This document shows, in pieces, positions 10,905 to 21,826 of a stretch of 64,000 bases of DNA. The stretch comes from Thysanoteuthis rhombus (Eukaryota; Mollusca; Cephalopoda; Oegopsida; Thysanoteuthidae), in NCBI GenBank assembly GCA_963457665.1, contig OY735211.1, forward strand, positions 65,594,985 to 65,658,984, written 5' to 3'. How positions within the stretch are numbered: position 1 is the stretch's first letter; every line of letters begins with the position of its first letter. The notes beneath the pieces are model-generated. The model made no database searches. It had not been told where the DNA came from and saw only the letters and a program-made list of their open reading frames with translations. Position numbers and translations under genes: made by a program.

Positions 10905-11270
10905 AATAACACGTCTGTCTCGCCTTTTGTTGGGCAGTGATCACTCATCGGAAATCAGAATATTAAAAAAAAAAACAAGCGTGAATGCTGCCGGATACAA
11001 ACTAAGGGGTCAATTTACTAGAAATTCACTTAGCCAATTGACCCCACCCCCAACTAAAAGAACTTTTTGTTGAGGGTAATTTTCAAAAGAAAAGAAAAGT
11101 TTTTTGGAGACATAATAAGGACAGAATGTTTATATTAGCTCCACTGGTGCGTCTTGTATGTGTGACACACCCATACGTATATAGAGAGCTAGACAAGCAG
11201 CCAGACCAACTTGAAACTGAAGAAACCTATGTTGACAGTAATGGCCATAGTTTTGGTTGATGGTATCTAA
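10905..11270 (+). repeat. Dispersed repeat family X, copy 2
   Basis: Collinear with 2720-3045: GCCGGATACAAACTAA, a GACCCCACCCCC run, GTTGAGGG, a poly-purine step, CAGCCAGACCAACTTGAAA and TTTTGGTTGATGG appear in the same order. Unidentified interspersed repeat. Confidence 0.55.
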
Positions 11271-11375
11271 TTACCACAACATCCCACTAAACTAAATTAA
11301 AGCAATTCCTCTGAGAATATATCTAAAATGAGGAAATATCGATCACGAGATTTCAGCCTTGCACCTCTTAAAAGT

Positions 11376-11593
11376 CAGTGTTGCCAACTTGAAAATATTC
11401 TGCGCTAGTTCGACTAGGTAAAAGCGTTATTTTTTCAAAAAATAGCTAAAAATAGCAAAAATTTGCCAAACACCGAATTCTCAAAATGATCAAAAAATGT
11501 TTTTAAATGGTTTAAAATAGCCAAATATGGCCAAAATGCTTGCGCTGGTATAGCGTTTTTTATCCATGCCAAGAAAACGTACTAAAGTTGGCA
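11376..11593. mobile_element. Small MITE candidate with CAGTGTTGCCAACTT end
   Basis: The left end CAGTGTTGCCAACTT and right end AAAGTTGGCA form a short terminal inverted repeat (TGCCAACTT). Flanks TTAAAAGT and CGAAAAGT could be a decayed 8-bp target duplication. The interior is AT-rich with repeated AAAATAGC words. hAT-like origin is an inference. Confidence 0.4.
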
Positions 11594-12267
11594 CGAAAAG
11601 TGCTAAATTAACAATCATAAAGGTATTACTACCTGAGACCATGATATAAAAAAAATTAAATTAATTTTGTCACCTCACCTGTTTTACTACGTTGCTATTA
11701 TTTTGAGGATGCCTACATATAATGATTATCAACGAGCAGATGTCTCCTGTCATGCTAAAGGATGCAACTTACGTGATAAAATCAAATTTCATTCATGCAG
11801 CTCATGTCGTAAAATAGAATTTCATTCATCTTCTTGGTGTAATAAGAACAAAAACAAAAAAATGAAAATTTGTTTGTGGTAAACAAAACGTTTTCACCAA
11901 GGTCATTGCAACGCAAACCTCTATCATCCACGAACATGAGATGTAATGCGTACCCGTATATTTCATATATGTATTTCATATATGTTGTCATCTTTCACAG
12001 CACGGATAACCGTTATCTTTAACGGCAAATTATACTAGCTGAGCCAATAAAACCATTATAGGGTTATAATAAAAAGATATAAGAGACTGTGACATATACA
12101 TCACAGAATTGCTTGACGTTTGAAACTAAAAGAAAAATAAGTGTGTGATTGACAAACATTCAGAATGCTTGAATTATCAAAAATAAATTACCTAATGAAA
12201 TAGCTGCTAGCTACTAGGTACCAATCCATATATAGATAACCCTATCATTTTTTTTAGTATATGCTAG

Positions 12268-12307
<40 letters not shown>
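12268..12307. repeat. (TA)n(GT)n microsatellite
   Basis: TA run followed directly by GT run, ending where the putative LTR begins. Confidence 0.9.
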
Positions 12308-13120
12308 ACACTAGGGGGCCAGGAGTCCCCCGTGTCCTGAAAATTACTATGGCTGTTACCAAAAATTACTATGGTTATTACCAGTAATTACTATGGTTAT
12401 TACAAAAGGAGTTATCTGTGTTAAAAGGGATAATGTGTTTTTCATGATAATATGAAAATTGTGTGCTTCCAAGTTGGGTCACCTGTGCTTTCTCAATCTG
12501 GTGTCATCTGTCAAATCCTGGGTTGCAAAAGCGATGACCAGATAAGGGCTTAATGTGTTTTTCGAGATGTCATGGGAAGTTGAGTCACCTGTACTTTCTC
12601 AATCTAGTGTCATCTGTCAAATCCTTGGTTTCAAAAGCAAAGCCAGATATGGGGCCAGTGTCTGGGGTTATGAAAGAAAGAGTAAACCGGAGAGACCGAG
12701 ATAACAGGAAAAGGAAGAGAAGGGAAGTCAATTACAAGAGATAAAGTGTTGATACCAAGGGCTTAAATAGGAGGGATTTTCGTAACAAGCAAGCAGAGTA
12801 AAATTTGGGTTTGGAGAAGAGAGTCGTTGCCAGCTCTCTCTCGTGTCAGCCGTCCGCCCTTAGTAACCGTCAACCGCTGCTACTATTCAGTAGATTACCG
12901 TTCGTGACATGAGAGACCAGTCGTCATTTGTACTTAGATGAAAATCGGCCTTCTCTCTTTTCAACTGCGAATAGGCATTTCCCGTCTCCAGAGATATTGA
13001 TAATCAATATTCTATATAAAACATTTAAACGAAATTCCGTCTCGTTGCCTTCTTTTACTAACCCAGAACCACGGCTGGTTTAGTATAGTTTGTGGGGCCA
13101 TCACCAACAGCGAACACCCA
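12303..13120 (+). mobile_element. Probable solo LTR of an LTR retrotransposon
   Basis: An about 0.8-kb block starts TGTGACACTAGGGGGCC and ends near CGAACACCCA, i.e. TG...CA ends, and is flanked by TA/GT simple sequence on both sides. The first half carries internal repeats: three near-copies of a 22-bp AATTACTATGG-TTATTACC word (12341-12403), and two copies of an about 110-bp block containing TCACCTGT-CTTTCTCAATCT (near 12480 and 12585), like duplicated U3 enhancers. A TATA-like GGCTTAAATAGG lies at about 12758-12769, followed by a GC-richer R/U5-like stretch. No coding internal region is adjacent, so a solo LTR is the simplest reading. Confidence 0.5.
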
Positions 13121-13736
13121 TATATATATATATATATTTATATATACAATAATTATATCTCATAATTTGCCTTTGTGTTTATATACTGGTTAAAAAAGTA
13201 GCATTTTTCTCATCGGTGCCTTGTACTGTACTAAATTTAAGGGATATTGAAAATGAATTTCAACAATAAATCTGTTTAAATCAAAGATTTTCAAATTGGC
13301 TTTATCATCCCAGGGGGCACTGGAAGACTCAAGTGGGCAATGATGTGCATGGGGTTCGTAAGGGATCTGGGAAACAATGATACTGCTTATTATTGTTGAG
13401 CTGGACCTAGAAAAATTAATCCCATCTCATCAGACTTTGGTGCAATTATGCTTTTAGTTAGAAAATAGATGCTTGATTTTTTAAAATCCGTTTCATCAAT
13501 TGATTGAAGTATTATTTTAAAAAATTATATTCATAACTACTTTTTACGTTAATCTTGATTTTATTAGTTGCGTTTTATCACAATTTTTTGCTAAAATCGA
13601 TTACCCTCCAGTAGTGAGTAAATTGTGTAGATGGGAAAATAAAGATCGAGTCCTGGGTTGGATACAAAACCAACGAATCACAAAGAAGGATAGGCTTAAG
13701 GTTGTCATTCGAGCTTCTGCTCCCAATTGAAGATTC

Positions 13737-13802
13737 GGTGGCTTGATGGATAACGCAGACGGAGGCTTAACTGTGCTTCATGTGGGTTCAGATCATCATG
13801 AT
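13737..13802 (+). mobile_element. tRNA-like SINE head
   Basis: GGTGGCTTGATGGATAACGC resembles an A box region and GGGTTCAGATC a B box, 30-35 bp apart. The body behind it is not recognised. Probably a tRNA-derived SINE remnant. Confidence 0.45.
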
Positions 13803-13991
13803 TTTTAAAATCATTAAACTTCAATTTTCTTTGTATCATGTTTTATTAATTTTATCGGGCTGGGTTGCTGATGAAATCTATATCCTAAAAAGAGGTAATA
13901 GTTTGGAAAGGGATGATAGTACGAAAAAGTATGGGAATACTCGGTTTAATAGTCTTGTTGATTTTTTATTGTTTGAATGACATGATATTAC

Positions 13992-14095
13992 CATCACTGG
14001 CCTCTTGTGGGGTCGGGTCAATGGTTTGCCAGCCACAGTAGCCGACAGGGAGATCAGGACGTCCCATTCAAACATCATTCCAAACGTGGAAGCTC
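13992..14095 (-). CDS. Transglutaminase catalytic exon (His and Asp) with in-frame TGA
   Basis: The minus strand reads acceptor ...TTTCCAG, then a 104-bp exon, then donor GTAATA. In the frame entered after one base it encodes [22 protein letters not shown] followed by [15 protein letters not shown]. This is the hallmark segment of the transglutaminase core: the His of FHVWN and the Asp of the W-Q-x-x-D-x-T-P-Q-E motif are the second and third members of the Cys-His-Asp triad, here 23 residues apart as in human TG2 (His335 and Asp358). The codon at 14068-14070 is TGA where the family has Trp (TGG), so the exon is broken by one base change while everything else, both splice sites included, is intact. 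It could be a pseudogene, a null allele, an assembly error or an RNA-edited site. It ends in phase 1. Confidence 0.85.
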
Positions 14096-14426
14096 CTGGA
14101 AAGAATATTAAACAAGCATTTTTATAATTTCCATAAAATTTCAATCAAATTCTCAAGATTTTTAATGATCAAGTTAACAGGAAAACTAGCTGAGAATCCG
14201 TCCCTACGGGCGTCACTGAGTGACTGAGAAGTGGCTTATAGAGATGGTTGGATCCATCCAGAAAATAGCAATGTTTATCCTCGAATCAAACTATTCTCAC
14301 AGACAAATGCTGAGCCCCCGAGCTCTAAGCATTTGGCAGGCCAGATATTAGACTAATATACAGAAAAAATCGCCAGCTTCATAGTAATAGATGCTTAAAC
14401 TTCATCTGTGTTCTTTTAACCTTCTG

Positions 14427-14720
14427 TACGCATCAAATGTTCATTTTTCCTCACTTGGTGTAATTCACAAATTTATAAAATCCGGTAGATTTTGACCAGA
14501 AATAAATGATTAATTGATTTTCAAACACTTTTTTGATGTGATCTTTGCTCATCAGAATGATTTTGCAAACACTTAAACAAAAGATAGTCAGTTGGAGCAA
14601 GGGCATGAGAGTATAGTGCATAAATCATTTTTTCCAACCAAATACGTCGAGCGGTATGAGGACATGCATTATCTTGATGAAGAATGTCCCCCTTTCAGAT
14701 CACTAAGAATGAATATTTTC
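14427..14720 (-). mobile_element. mariner transposase remnant
   Basis: The minus strand encodes ILHQDNACPHTARRIW, then YSHALAPTDYLLFKCLQNH, then KSINHLFLVKIYRIL: the mariner signatures HxDNARPHTA, YSPDLAPSDYxLFxxLQNH and the C-terminal helix. The second and third catalytic Asp are both visible but only 28 residues apart instead of 34, so some residues are deleted; the C-terminal part has a stop. The N-terminal half and both inverted repeats are missing or unrecognisable. It sits immediately 5' of the LINE at 14812 and about 330 bp upstream of the transglutaminase catalytic exon. Confidence 0.8.
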
Positions 14721-14811
14721 TTTCCAATGCCCTTTTCAAAATATAAAATCGTTAGTGGTAAACTTCAGTTGTGACTGTTTGACTTTTGTTTAAAAGATTG
14801 TGATTAAAAAC

Positions 14812-16064
14812 AAAGGGGAGACAGAAGAAGATACACAACAGCAGTCATCGAATCGAATTTCACAAAAATCATCACCAACCGAATCACGAAAACACTCGAT
14901 TAAAACAAGCCATGTGAACAAGCTGGCTTTAGAAGAAGCTACTCCACCATCGACCACCTACATCCGATAAATCAACAATGAAAAAAAAGGCAGCTGAGTA
15001 TAAACTACCACTCGCCGTAGCATTTATCGACTTCAAAAAGACGTTCGACTCAGTAGAAATCCCTAAGGTCATGGAGGCCATCAGTTGATAAGGTGTAGAT
15101 CCAGTATATGTTGAAGTGCGGAAACATATATACAATCACTGCAGCTCCTTTATTAGGTTACATAAAGACTCAGACCCCTTTCATCACCAGAAAGGAATAA
15201 GACAAGATGATACCAGCTCACCTAAACTCTTCACAGCCTGCCTTGAAATGATCTTCAGAAGGCTAGACTGGGAGAATAAAGGAATTAAAATAGACGGCGA
15301 GTATCTGAGTAATGTCAGATTTGCAGAGAACCTACCCGACCTCCAACAAATGATAGATGAACTAAATGAAGAGAGCAAGAAAGTAGGCCAACACATAAAC
15401 TTCAGCAAGACGAAGATCATGTGCAACAACCACATTGGAGATGAAAACACTAAGATCAAAATCGAGGACACTGAACTGGAGGAAGTAGATCACTACATCT
15501 ACCTAGGACAACGAATCTCCATGAGACCCTCAAAAGAAGAAGAAATCAAGCGAAGAATCACACTAGGATAGTAAGCCTTTGGTAGAGCAAGCTCGACCTT
15601 TAAGAATCCCATTAATCCTAAAGAGAAGGGTGTATAACCAATGTATCCTCCCAAAAATCACTTATGGAGCTGAAACATGGAACTTAACCAAGAGACAGAT
15701 CCGTAAATTGAGAACCATGCATCTTGCACATGAAAGAATTATGCTAGGGACTCACATCATATGGAGAGACCACAAGACAGCACAGTACATCTGAGAAAAG
15801 ACAAGAGTTAGGGACATCAAAGAATCCATTAGAAATCTCAAATGGCGGTGGGCTGGCCATGTTGCAAGAATGGCAGACAATCGATGGACATCACGACTCA
15901 CAACATGGATCCCCCGAGACCATATACGCAACCGAGGCCGACAAAGTGTTAGATGGAGAGACGAACTAGACAAGTTCAGGAAATACTGGCTCCGTGACGC
16001 CCATGATAGGGAAGTGTGGCAAAACTTTTGGAAGGTCTATGTCCAACGACGGACGCTAAAAGAC

Positions 16065-16067
<3 letters not shown>
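14812..16067 (+). mobile_element. RTE-like LINE reverse transcriptase remnant, copy 3
   Basis: The longest copy. Across several frames it shows FTKIITNRITKTLD and EQAGFRRSYSTIDH (fingers), AFIDFKKTFDSVE (box with the first catalytic Asp), GIRQDDTSSPKLF, then VRFAENLPDLQQMI, where the FADD box has been removed by a small deletion. FSKTKIMCNN, YIYLGQRIS, AETWNLTKRQ, KWRWAGHVARM and WKVYVQRRTLKD follow. Stops and frameshifts occur at about 15085, 15570 and 15790. It is an inactive member of the family also seen at 5877 and 6770. A (TGA)n tail follows directly. Confidence 0.85.

Positions 16068-16140
<73 letters not shown>
16065..16140 (+). repeat. (TGA)n tail of the LINE
   Basis: About 25 TGA/GAT triplets begin directly at the end of the LINE 3' sequence. 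The two other copies also end in short forms of the same triplet, so this is the 3' tail of the element expanded into a microsatellite. Confidence 0.9.
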
Positions 16141-16146
16141 CGTAAA

Positions 16147-17325
16147 AAAATGTTGGAAACACTGGTTTCAATGCCAAAAACGCTCTCGTCACATGCTTTT
16201 TCAGCATGCTTTTCACACATATTCACATGTTATTACTACATTCGAGAAAATTACAGAAGAAAACATTTTAAACATTGCTTTCCACGCCCAAAAGTCTCTA
16301 TTTTTATCCTTTCGGGCTCGGTTTTGACATTTAAAGGCGTACTCAAATATCATAACTTCATTCAAGAAATTGTTGAAAAACCTTGAAAACATTTCTCTTA
16401 TAAGCTAAAAAGGCTCTGTTGATGCCCTTTTCGGCATTCTTTAGACATTCGGAAGATAAAATCACGTATTATATTACATTACAGAAAACATGTTCATATA
16501 TATTCAAGGAAATTGCTTGAGACTATTGAAAACGTTACTTTCAAAGCCAAAAAAAGGCTTCCCTATAGCTTTTTAGGCTTGGTCTTAACACTTACATGTA
16601 TAGTATTAGTACATACGTATAAATTGTTAAAAACCTCTAAAACATTGATTCCAAAGCTAAAAACACTCTTTTCACAGCCTTTTCGGCTTGGTTTTCACAC
16701 TTTACAAATTCAATCATTTATCATTGATACATTGGAGAAAATGGTTAAAAACATTGAAAACACTTGTTTCCGGGCTAGAAAGTCTCTGTTTATACTCTTT
16801 CAGGCTTTATTTTGAGCTTCTCACTCCTATATGACTACTATTTTCAAGATAATCAATGAAAATCTTGAAAACATTGCTTTCAATGCTATAAAATCTCTGT
16901 TCCTGCTTCCTTAGGGCTTAGTTCTGATATTCGGAAATGAAATCATGTATCATTGCTATATTAGGTAAAATTGTTGAAAAGCCATGAGAATGTGACTTTT
17001 CCCAAGCTGAAAAGGCTTCCCTTCATACCTTTATAGGTTTGGTGTCAACAGTCTGAAAATTGGATCCTATATTATTAGTGCATTCTAGAAAATTATCGAA
17101 AAACTTTGTAAACATTGATTTCGAAGCTGAAAAAGGCTATGTTCGTACTATTTCAGGGTAGATTTTCAAACTTTCGAAATTCAATCATGTATTATTATAG
17201 TTAGATTTAAAAAAGATTGCTCGAAAACATTAGAAACATTGGTTTCCAAAGCTGGAAACGATTTTCCGGTCGTTTTGTTTCACATTCAACACTGCTGTTA
17301 TTACTACATTCAATAAAATTGTTTG
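16147..17325. repeat. Diverged tandem array, about ten units of 112-137 bp
   Basis: Anchors of the form (G)AAAACATT recur near 16149, 16261, 16384, 16521, 16634, 16750, 16868, 16986, 17107 and 17228. Each is followed by TT-CAA-GC-AAAA(G)-CTCT, a CTTTT(C)GG(C)TT-GTTTT step and an ATCA-TATTA-TACATT-GAAAATT segment. Units are strongly diverged from each other, so this is an old satellite block. ORFs of up to 103 codons in it are not conserved between units. Confidence 0.75.
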
Positions 17326-17329
17326 GGAC

Positions 17330-19576
17330 ATGCTCCCCGAGCCGTAAGTAGCGTCACTCCGTACACGCTGTAAGTAGCAGAGAACAGGGGAAAGTCTGTC
17401 AGATTGACCAAGCTTTCAACTCACTATTCTCTATAACCCTTCTTCTACACCTTGTGGAAGTCTCCAATTACAAAACTTGCTGCTCCCCGACCCGTGTGAG
17501 GAACAGAGGCGTCCACGGTACATGTGCCAACCGCCCCCCACGTCTCCCGGCTGCCTACCGGCCCCAAACGCGTGCGACGTCGGCTAGAGATCGAGCAACA
17601 GTTATCAGGGTCTTCTGCAGCCCACACAGCCGACATCCCCGCCCTGACTTGGGACGGCATAATAGTCAAATGGTCGGCTGCCAGTCCTGCTTGGAGGAGC
17701 AGGCGGTGGTGTCTGGCGCACACGACTCGCGTGTCCCTCTTGCTACTCGACATCCAGGCAAAACGACTTCCCTCCCGGCTAACCGTCCGAGCCATGCTTC
17801 CCGACCCGCAAGCAGCGTCACTCCGCACACGCTGCACGCACCAGAGAACAGGGGAAAGACTCTCAGATCGACTTAGCTTTTCAACTCACTATTCTCTCTA
17901 ACCCTTCTTCTACAGCTTGTGGAAGTCTCCAATTACAAACTTGCTGCTCCCTGACCCATTTGCGGGAACGAAGCCGTCGACAGTACAAGTAACGACGACC
18001 CTCCCTCTCCTGACTGCCTACCGGCCCCGAACGCGTTCGATCACAGGTTTGTTGTGGTGTTGCTTGTGTTGCCTGCCCAGTCTGAGCCCCGAACGATCCG
18101 AGTCGTAGAGAAAGTGAGATGTGTGTAGCAGCCCCAAGGCTAGCCTATCCTCCTTCCTAAATATGGTCCCCTGCGAGTTGTTGTTTGGAACGGGCAGCGG
18201 TGGCTGGTGCACCTGGTTTGCCTATCCCCTTTCCTAATTTTTCAAAGTTTTTCTTCGTCCCGTGGTCGTAGACAGAAACAATCTCTGCCCAGGCCTGCAG
18301 ACTCTCGAGTCCGTCAGTCGGTTAGGGGGGAAAGCGACTCGGTTCGCCTGAACGCGGACTTCGATGTTCGTAGGGCTTTTCGAGGATCGAACTAAAGCCA
18401 TTTTCTATGGGTCAGAATGCCGACAGCACGCTCTAACCGGTATGGCAGCATCGGCCAGAGGTGGGCAGACGTGATGAATGCGATAACTGGCTCTGAGAGC
18501 GTATTTTTAAAAAAAATTCCAAAAGTTGTTACACGAATTCGATGTTTTGACAATATTAGAGGGAGCACCTTCACGGAAAGGCTCATCGTAAAGGACCGTT
18601 TGTCCGCCCTGGGAGGTTAGTCGGCTGTTGTCGGCACCGTGTCGTCTTTGATGTCCGCTTTGCCCGGTTCGGGTGGCAAACGTAATTGTAAACAAAAGGA
18701 TAACTACGATCTCTTCGTCCTTTTCGTCCTGGTCGGCTCGTTGTCTGCTCGTTGTCTCTTCGTGTTGTTCCTTCCCAAACAGTGACTCTGTTGATTTCGA
18801 ACGTAAACATCGACTGGTACTTGTGCGAGCTAGCGGTCCCGGCGTGTAGGTAGCCAACCGCTGCCCTCTCTTCGCGTCCATCCTTACGCTCTGCTGGGCT
18901 ACGAGCGAGAGAGGGAGAGGGAGAGAGATCACTGGATATCGTGACTTGTTTAACATAATCGGTGCTTCGGGTGGCAAACGTAATTATAAACAAATGTATA
19001 CCTACGATCTCGTCGTTGTCGGCTTGCCGTCTCCTCGTGTCTGGGCTCCCCATCGTGATCCTGTGGCACCTGCTCTCTTGTCAAGTTTAAGACTAGGGCG
19101 TAAGCTGAGTCTTCCTCTTATCGTCACGCCTCTGTTCGCCGTCTGTCATGTGTCAGTCCTCGCCTGGCGTCTTTGAGCTTCAACCAAAAGTGTCCCAAGT
19201 TTTTCTTCTATGTTTATAGGCCTCAGCGTCGTACGTTGACCCGTGCACAGGTTGATGACCACCCAGCACAAACTGTTGGTCGTAGCACTGATATATACTA
19301 TTGCTGCGTCACTTGCTGGCAACCGGTCCGAGGATGCTGCCGCTGCCGTCGTGATCCTCTGGTTTGCCATTCCGTCTTTATCTTCCACTTTCGCCCGTCG
19401 TACGGTTCTCCAATCACCCAGTGGGGTCGCTAGCCCTCTCACTGAGTCTGGGTCCTCTTGAGCCAGCTAGCTTGCTACTCACCTGGGTGGACTGCTGTTC
19501 GCCGCTCCCATGTCTAGTTTGCGTATTGTTCACTTGCGGCGCATCCAGACTTGTCTGAAAATATTCAGTCAAACCA
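17330..19576. repeat. GC-richer 2.25-kb tandem unit, copy 1
   Basis: Base composition changes abruptly to GC-rich. The sequence repeats at an offset of 2246-2250 bp in copy 2 with near identity from about 17570 on. The unit contains two internal copies of a roughly 250-bp motif (17335-17585 and 17790-18040), each with a CCCGA-CC, GTCACTCC-ACACGCTG, TTTTCAACTCACT and CTTGTGGAA pattern. It also contains a short repeat of GGTGGCAAACGTAATT (near 18671 and 18969) and a GAGAGAGGGAGAGGG run near 18905. The unit holds no recognised rRNA, tRNA or protein. A ribosomal or other spacer, or an unknown mobile element, are possibilities. Confidence 0.7.
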
Positions 19577-21826
19577 ATGCCATGCTCCCCAACCCCTAAG
19601 AAGCGTCACTCCACACGCTGTGTGGACCAAAAAATAAAGAAAATCACTCAGATCGACCTAGCTTTTCAACTCACTTTTTTCTAAAACCCTTCTTATAGAC
19701 CTTGTGGAATATTCCAATCCAGAAACTCCGTGCTCCCCGACATCTTGCACAGCGGAGGCATGCACAAGACGAGTGCCACCACCCTCCGTCTCCAGACTGC
19801 ATACCGATCCCAAACGCGTGCGACATCGGCTAGAGATCGAGCAACAGTTATCAGGGTCTTCTGCAGCCCACACAGCCGACATCCCCGCCCTGACTTGGGA
19901 CGGCATAATAGTCAAATGGTCGGCTGCCAGTCCTGCTTGGAGGAGCAGGCGGTGGTGTCTGGCGCACACGACTCGCGTGTCCCTCTTGCTACTCGACATC
20001 CAGGCAAAACGACTTCCCTCCCGGCTAACCGTCCGAGCCATGCTTCCCGACCCGCAAGCAGCGTCACTCCGCACACACTGCACGCACCAGAGAACAGGGG
20101 AAAGACTCTCAGATCGACTTAGCTTTTCAACTCACTATTCTCTCTAACCCTTCTTCTACAGCTTGTGGAAGTCTCCAATTACAAACTTGCTGCTCCCTGA
20201 CCCATTTGCGGGAACGAAGCCGTCGACAGTACAAGTAACGACGACCCTCCCTCTCCTGACTGCCTACCGGCCCCGAACGCGTTCGATCACAGGTTTGTTG
20301 TGGTGTTGCTTGTGTTGCCTGCCCAGTCTGAGCCCCGAACGATCCGAGTCGTAGAGAAAGTGAGATGTGTGTAGCAGCCCCAAGGCTAGCCTATCCTCCT
20401 TCCTAAATATGGTCCCCTGCCAGTTGTTGTTTGGAACGGGCAGCGGTGGCTGGTGCACCTGGTTTGCCTATCCCCTTTCCTAATTTTTCAAAGTTTTTCT
20501 TCGTCCCGTAGTCGTAGTCAGAAACAGTCTCTGCCCAGGCCTGCAGACCCTCCAGTCCGTCAGTCGGTTAGCGTGGAAAGCGACTCGGTTCGCCTGAACG
20601 CAGACTTCGATGTTCGTAGGGCTTTTCGAGGATCGAACTAAAGCCTTTTTCTATGGGTCAGAATGCCGACAGCACGCTCTAACCGGTATGGCAGCATCGG
20701 CCAGAGGTGGGCAGACGTGATGAATGCGATAACTGGCTCTGGGAGCGTATTTTTAAAAAAAATCCAAAAGTTGTTACACGAATTCGATGTTTTGACAATA
20801 TTAGAGGGAGCACCTTCACGGAAAGGCTCATCGTGAAGGAACGTTTGTCCGCCCTGGGAGGTTAGTCGGCCGTTGTCGGCACCGTGTCGTCTTTGATGTC
20901 CGCTTCGCCCGGTTCGGGTGGCAAACGTAATTGTAAACAAAAGGATAACTACGATCTCTTCGTCCTTTTCGTCCTGGTCGGCTCGTTGTCTGCTCGTTGT
21001 CTCTTCGTGTTGTTCCTTCCCAAACGGTGACTCTGTTGATTTCGAACGTAAACATCGACTGGTACTTGTGCGAGCTAGCGGTCCCGGCGTGTAGGTAGCC
21101 AACCGCTGCCCTCTCTTCGCGTCCATCCTTACGCTCTGCTGGGCTACGAGCGAGAGAGAGAGAGTGAGGGAGAGAGATCACTGGATATCGTGACTTGTTT
21201 AACATAATCGCTGCTTCGGGTGGCAAACGTAATTATAAACAAATGTATACCTACGATCTCGTCGTCGTCGGCTCGCCGTCTCCTCGTGTCTGGGCTCCCC
21301 ATCGTGATCCTGTGGCACCTGCTCTCTTCTCAGGTTTAAGACTAGGGCGTAAGCTGAGTCTTCCTCTTCTCGCCACGTCTCTGTTCGCCGTCTGTCATGT
21401 GTCATTTCTCGCCTGGCGTGTTGGAGCTTCAACCAAAAGTGTCCCAAGTTTTTCTTCTATGTTTATAGGTCCCCAGCGTCGTACGTTGACCCGTGCACAG
21501 GTTGATGACCACCCAGCACAAACTGTTGGCCGTAGCTCTGATATGTACTATTGCTCCGTCACTTGCTTGCAGCCGGTCCGAGGGTACCACCGTTGTCGTT
21601 GTGATCCTCTGGTTTGCCTTTCCGTCTTTATCTTCCACTGTCGCCCGTCGTACGGTTCTCCAATCACCCCAGAGGGTTGGCTAGCTCTCCCACTGAGTCT
21701 GGGGTCTCTCAAGCCGGCCAGCTTGCTACTCACTTGGGTGGACTGCTGTTCGCCGCTCCCATGTCTAGTTTGCGTATTGTTCACTTGCGGCGCATCCAGA
21801 CTTGTCTGAAAATATTCAGTCAAACC
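19577..21826. repeat. GC-richer 2.25-kb tandem unit, copy 2
   Basis: Direct tandem copy of 17330-19576; for example 17585 pairs with 19831, 18946 with 21195 and 19364 with 21614. Internal roughly 250-bp motifs lie at 19575-19830 and 20037-20285. Differences from copy 1 are scattered substitutions and short indels and do not respect any reading frame. Confidence 0.75.

Larger units (their letters stand above)
10551..13991 (-). other. Transglutaminase intronic interval, repeat-filled
   Basis: Lies between the catalytic exon (ends phase 1) and the exon at 10443-10550 (starts phase 0), so at least one exon should be present and was not recognised. Contents: dispersed repeat X copy 2, a MITE candidate, a TA/GT microsatellite, a probable solo LTR and a tRNA-like element. 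11600-12240 and 13130-13730 are AT-rich with nothing identifiable. Confidence 0.5.

Noticed and set aside
17454..20147. ORFs of 125-147 codons conserved between the two 2.25-kb copies
   Set aside because: The whole DNA unit is conserved, inside and outside these ORFs, and overlapping ORFs exist in several frames on both strands. No domain is recognised, so ORF conservation is not evidence of coding.
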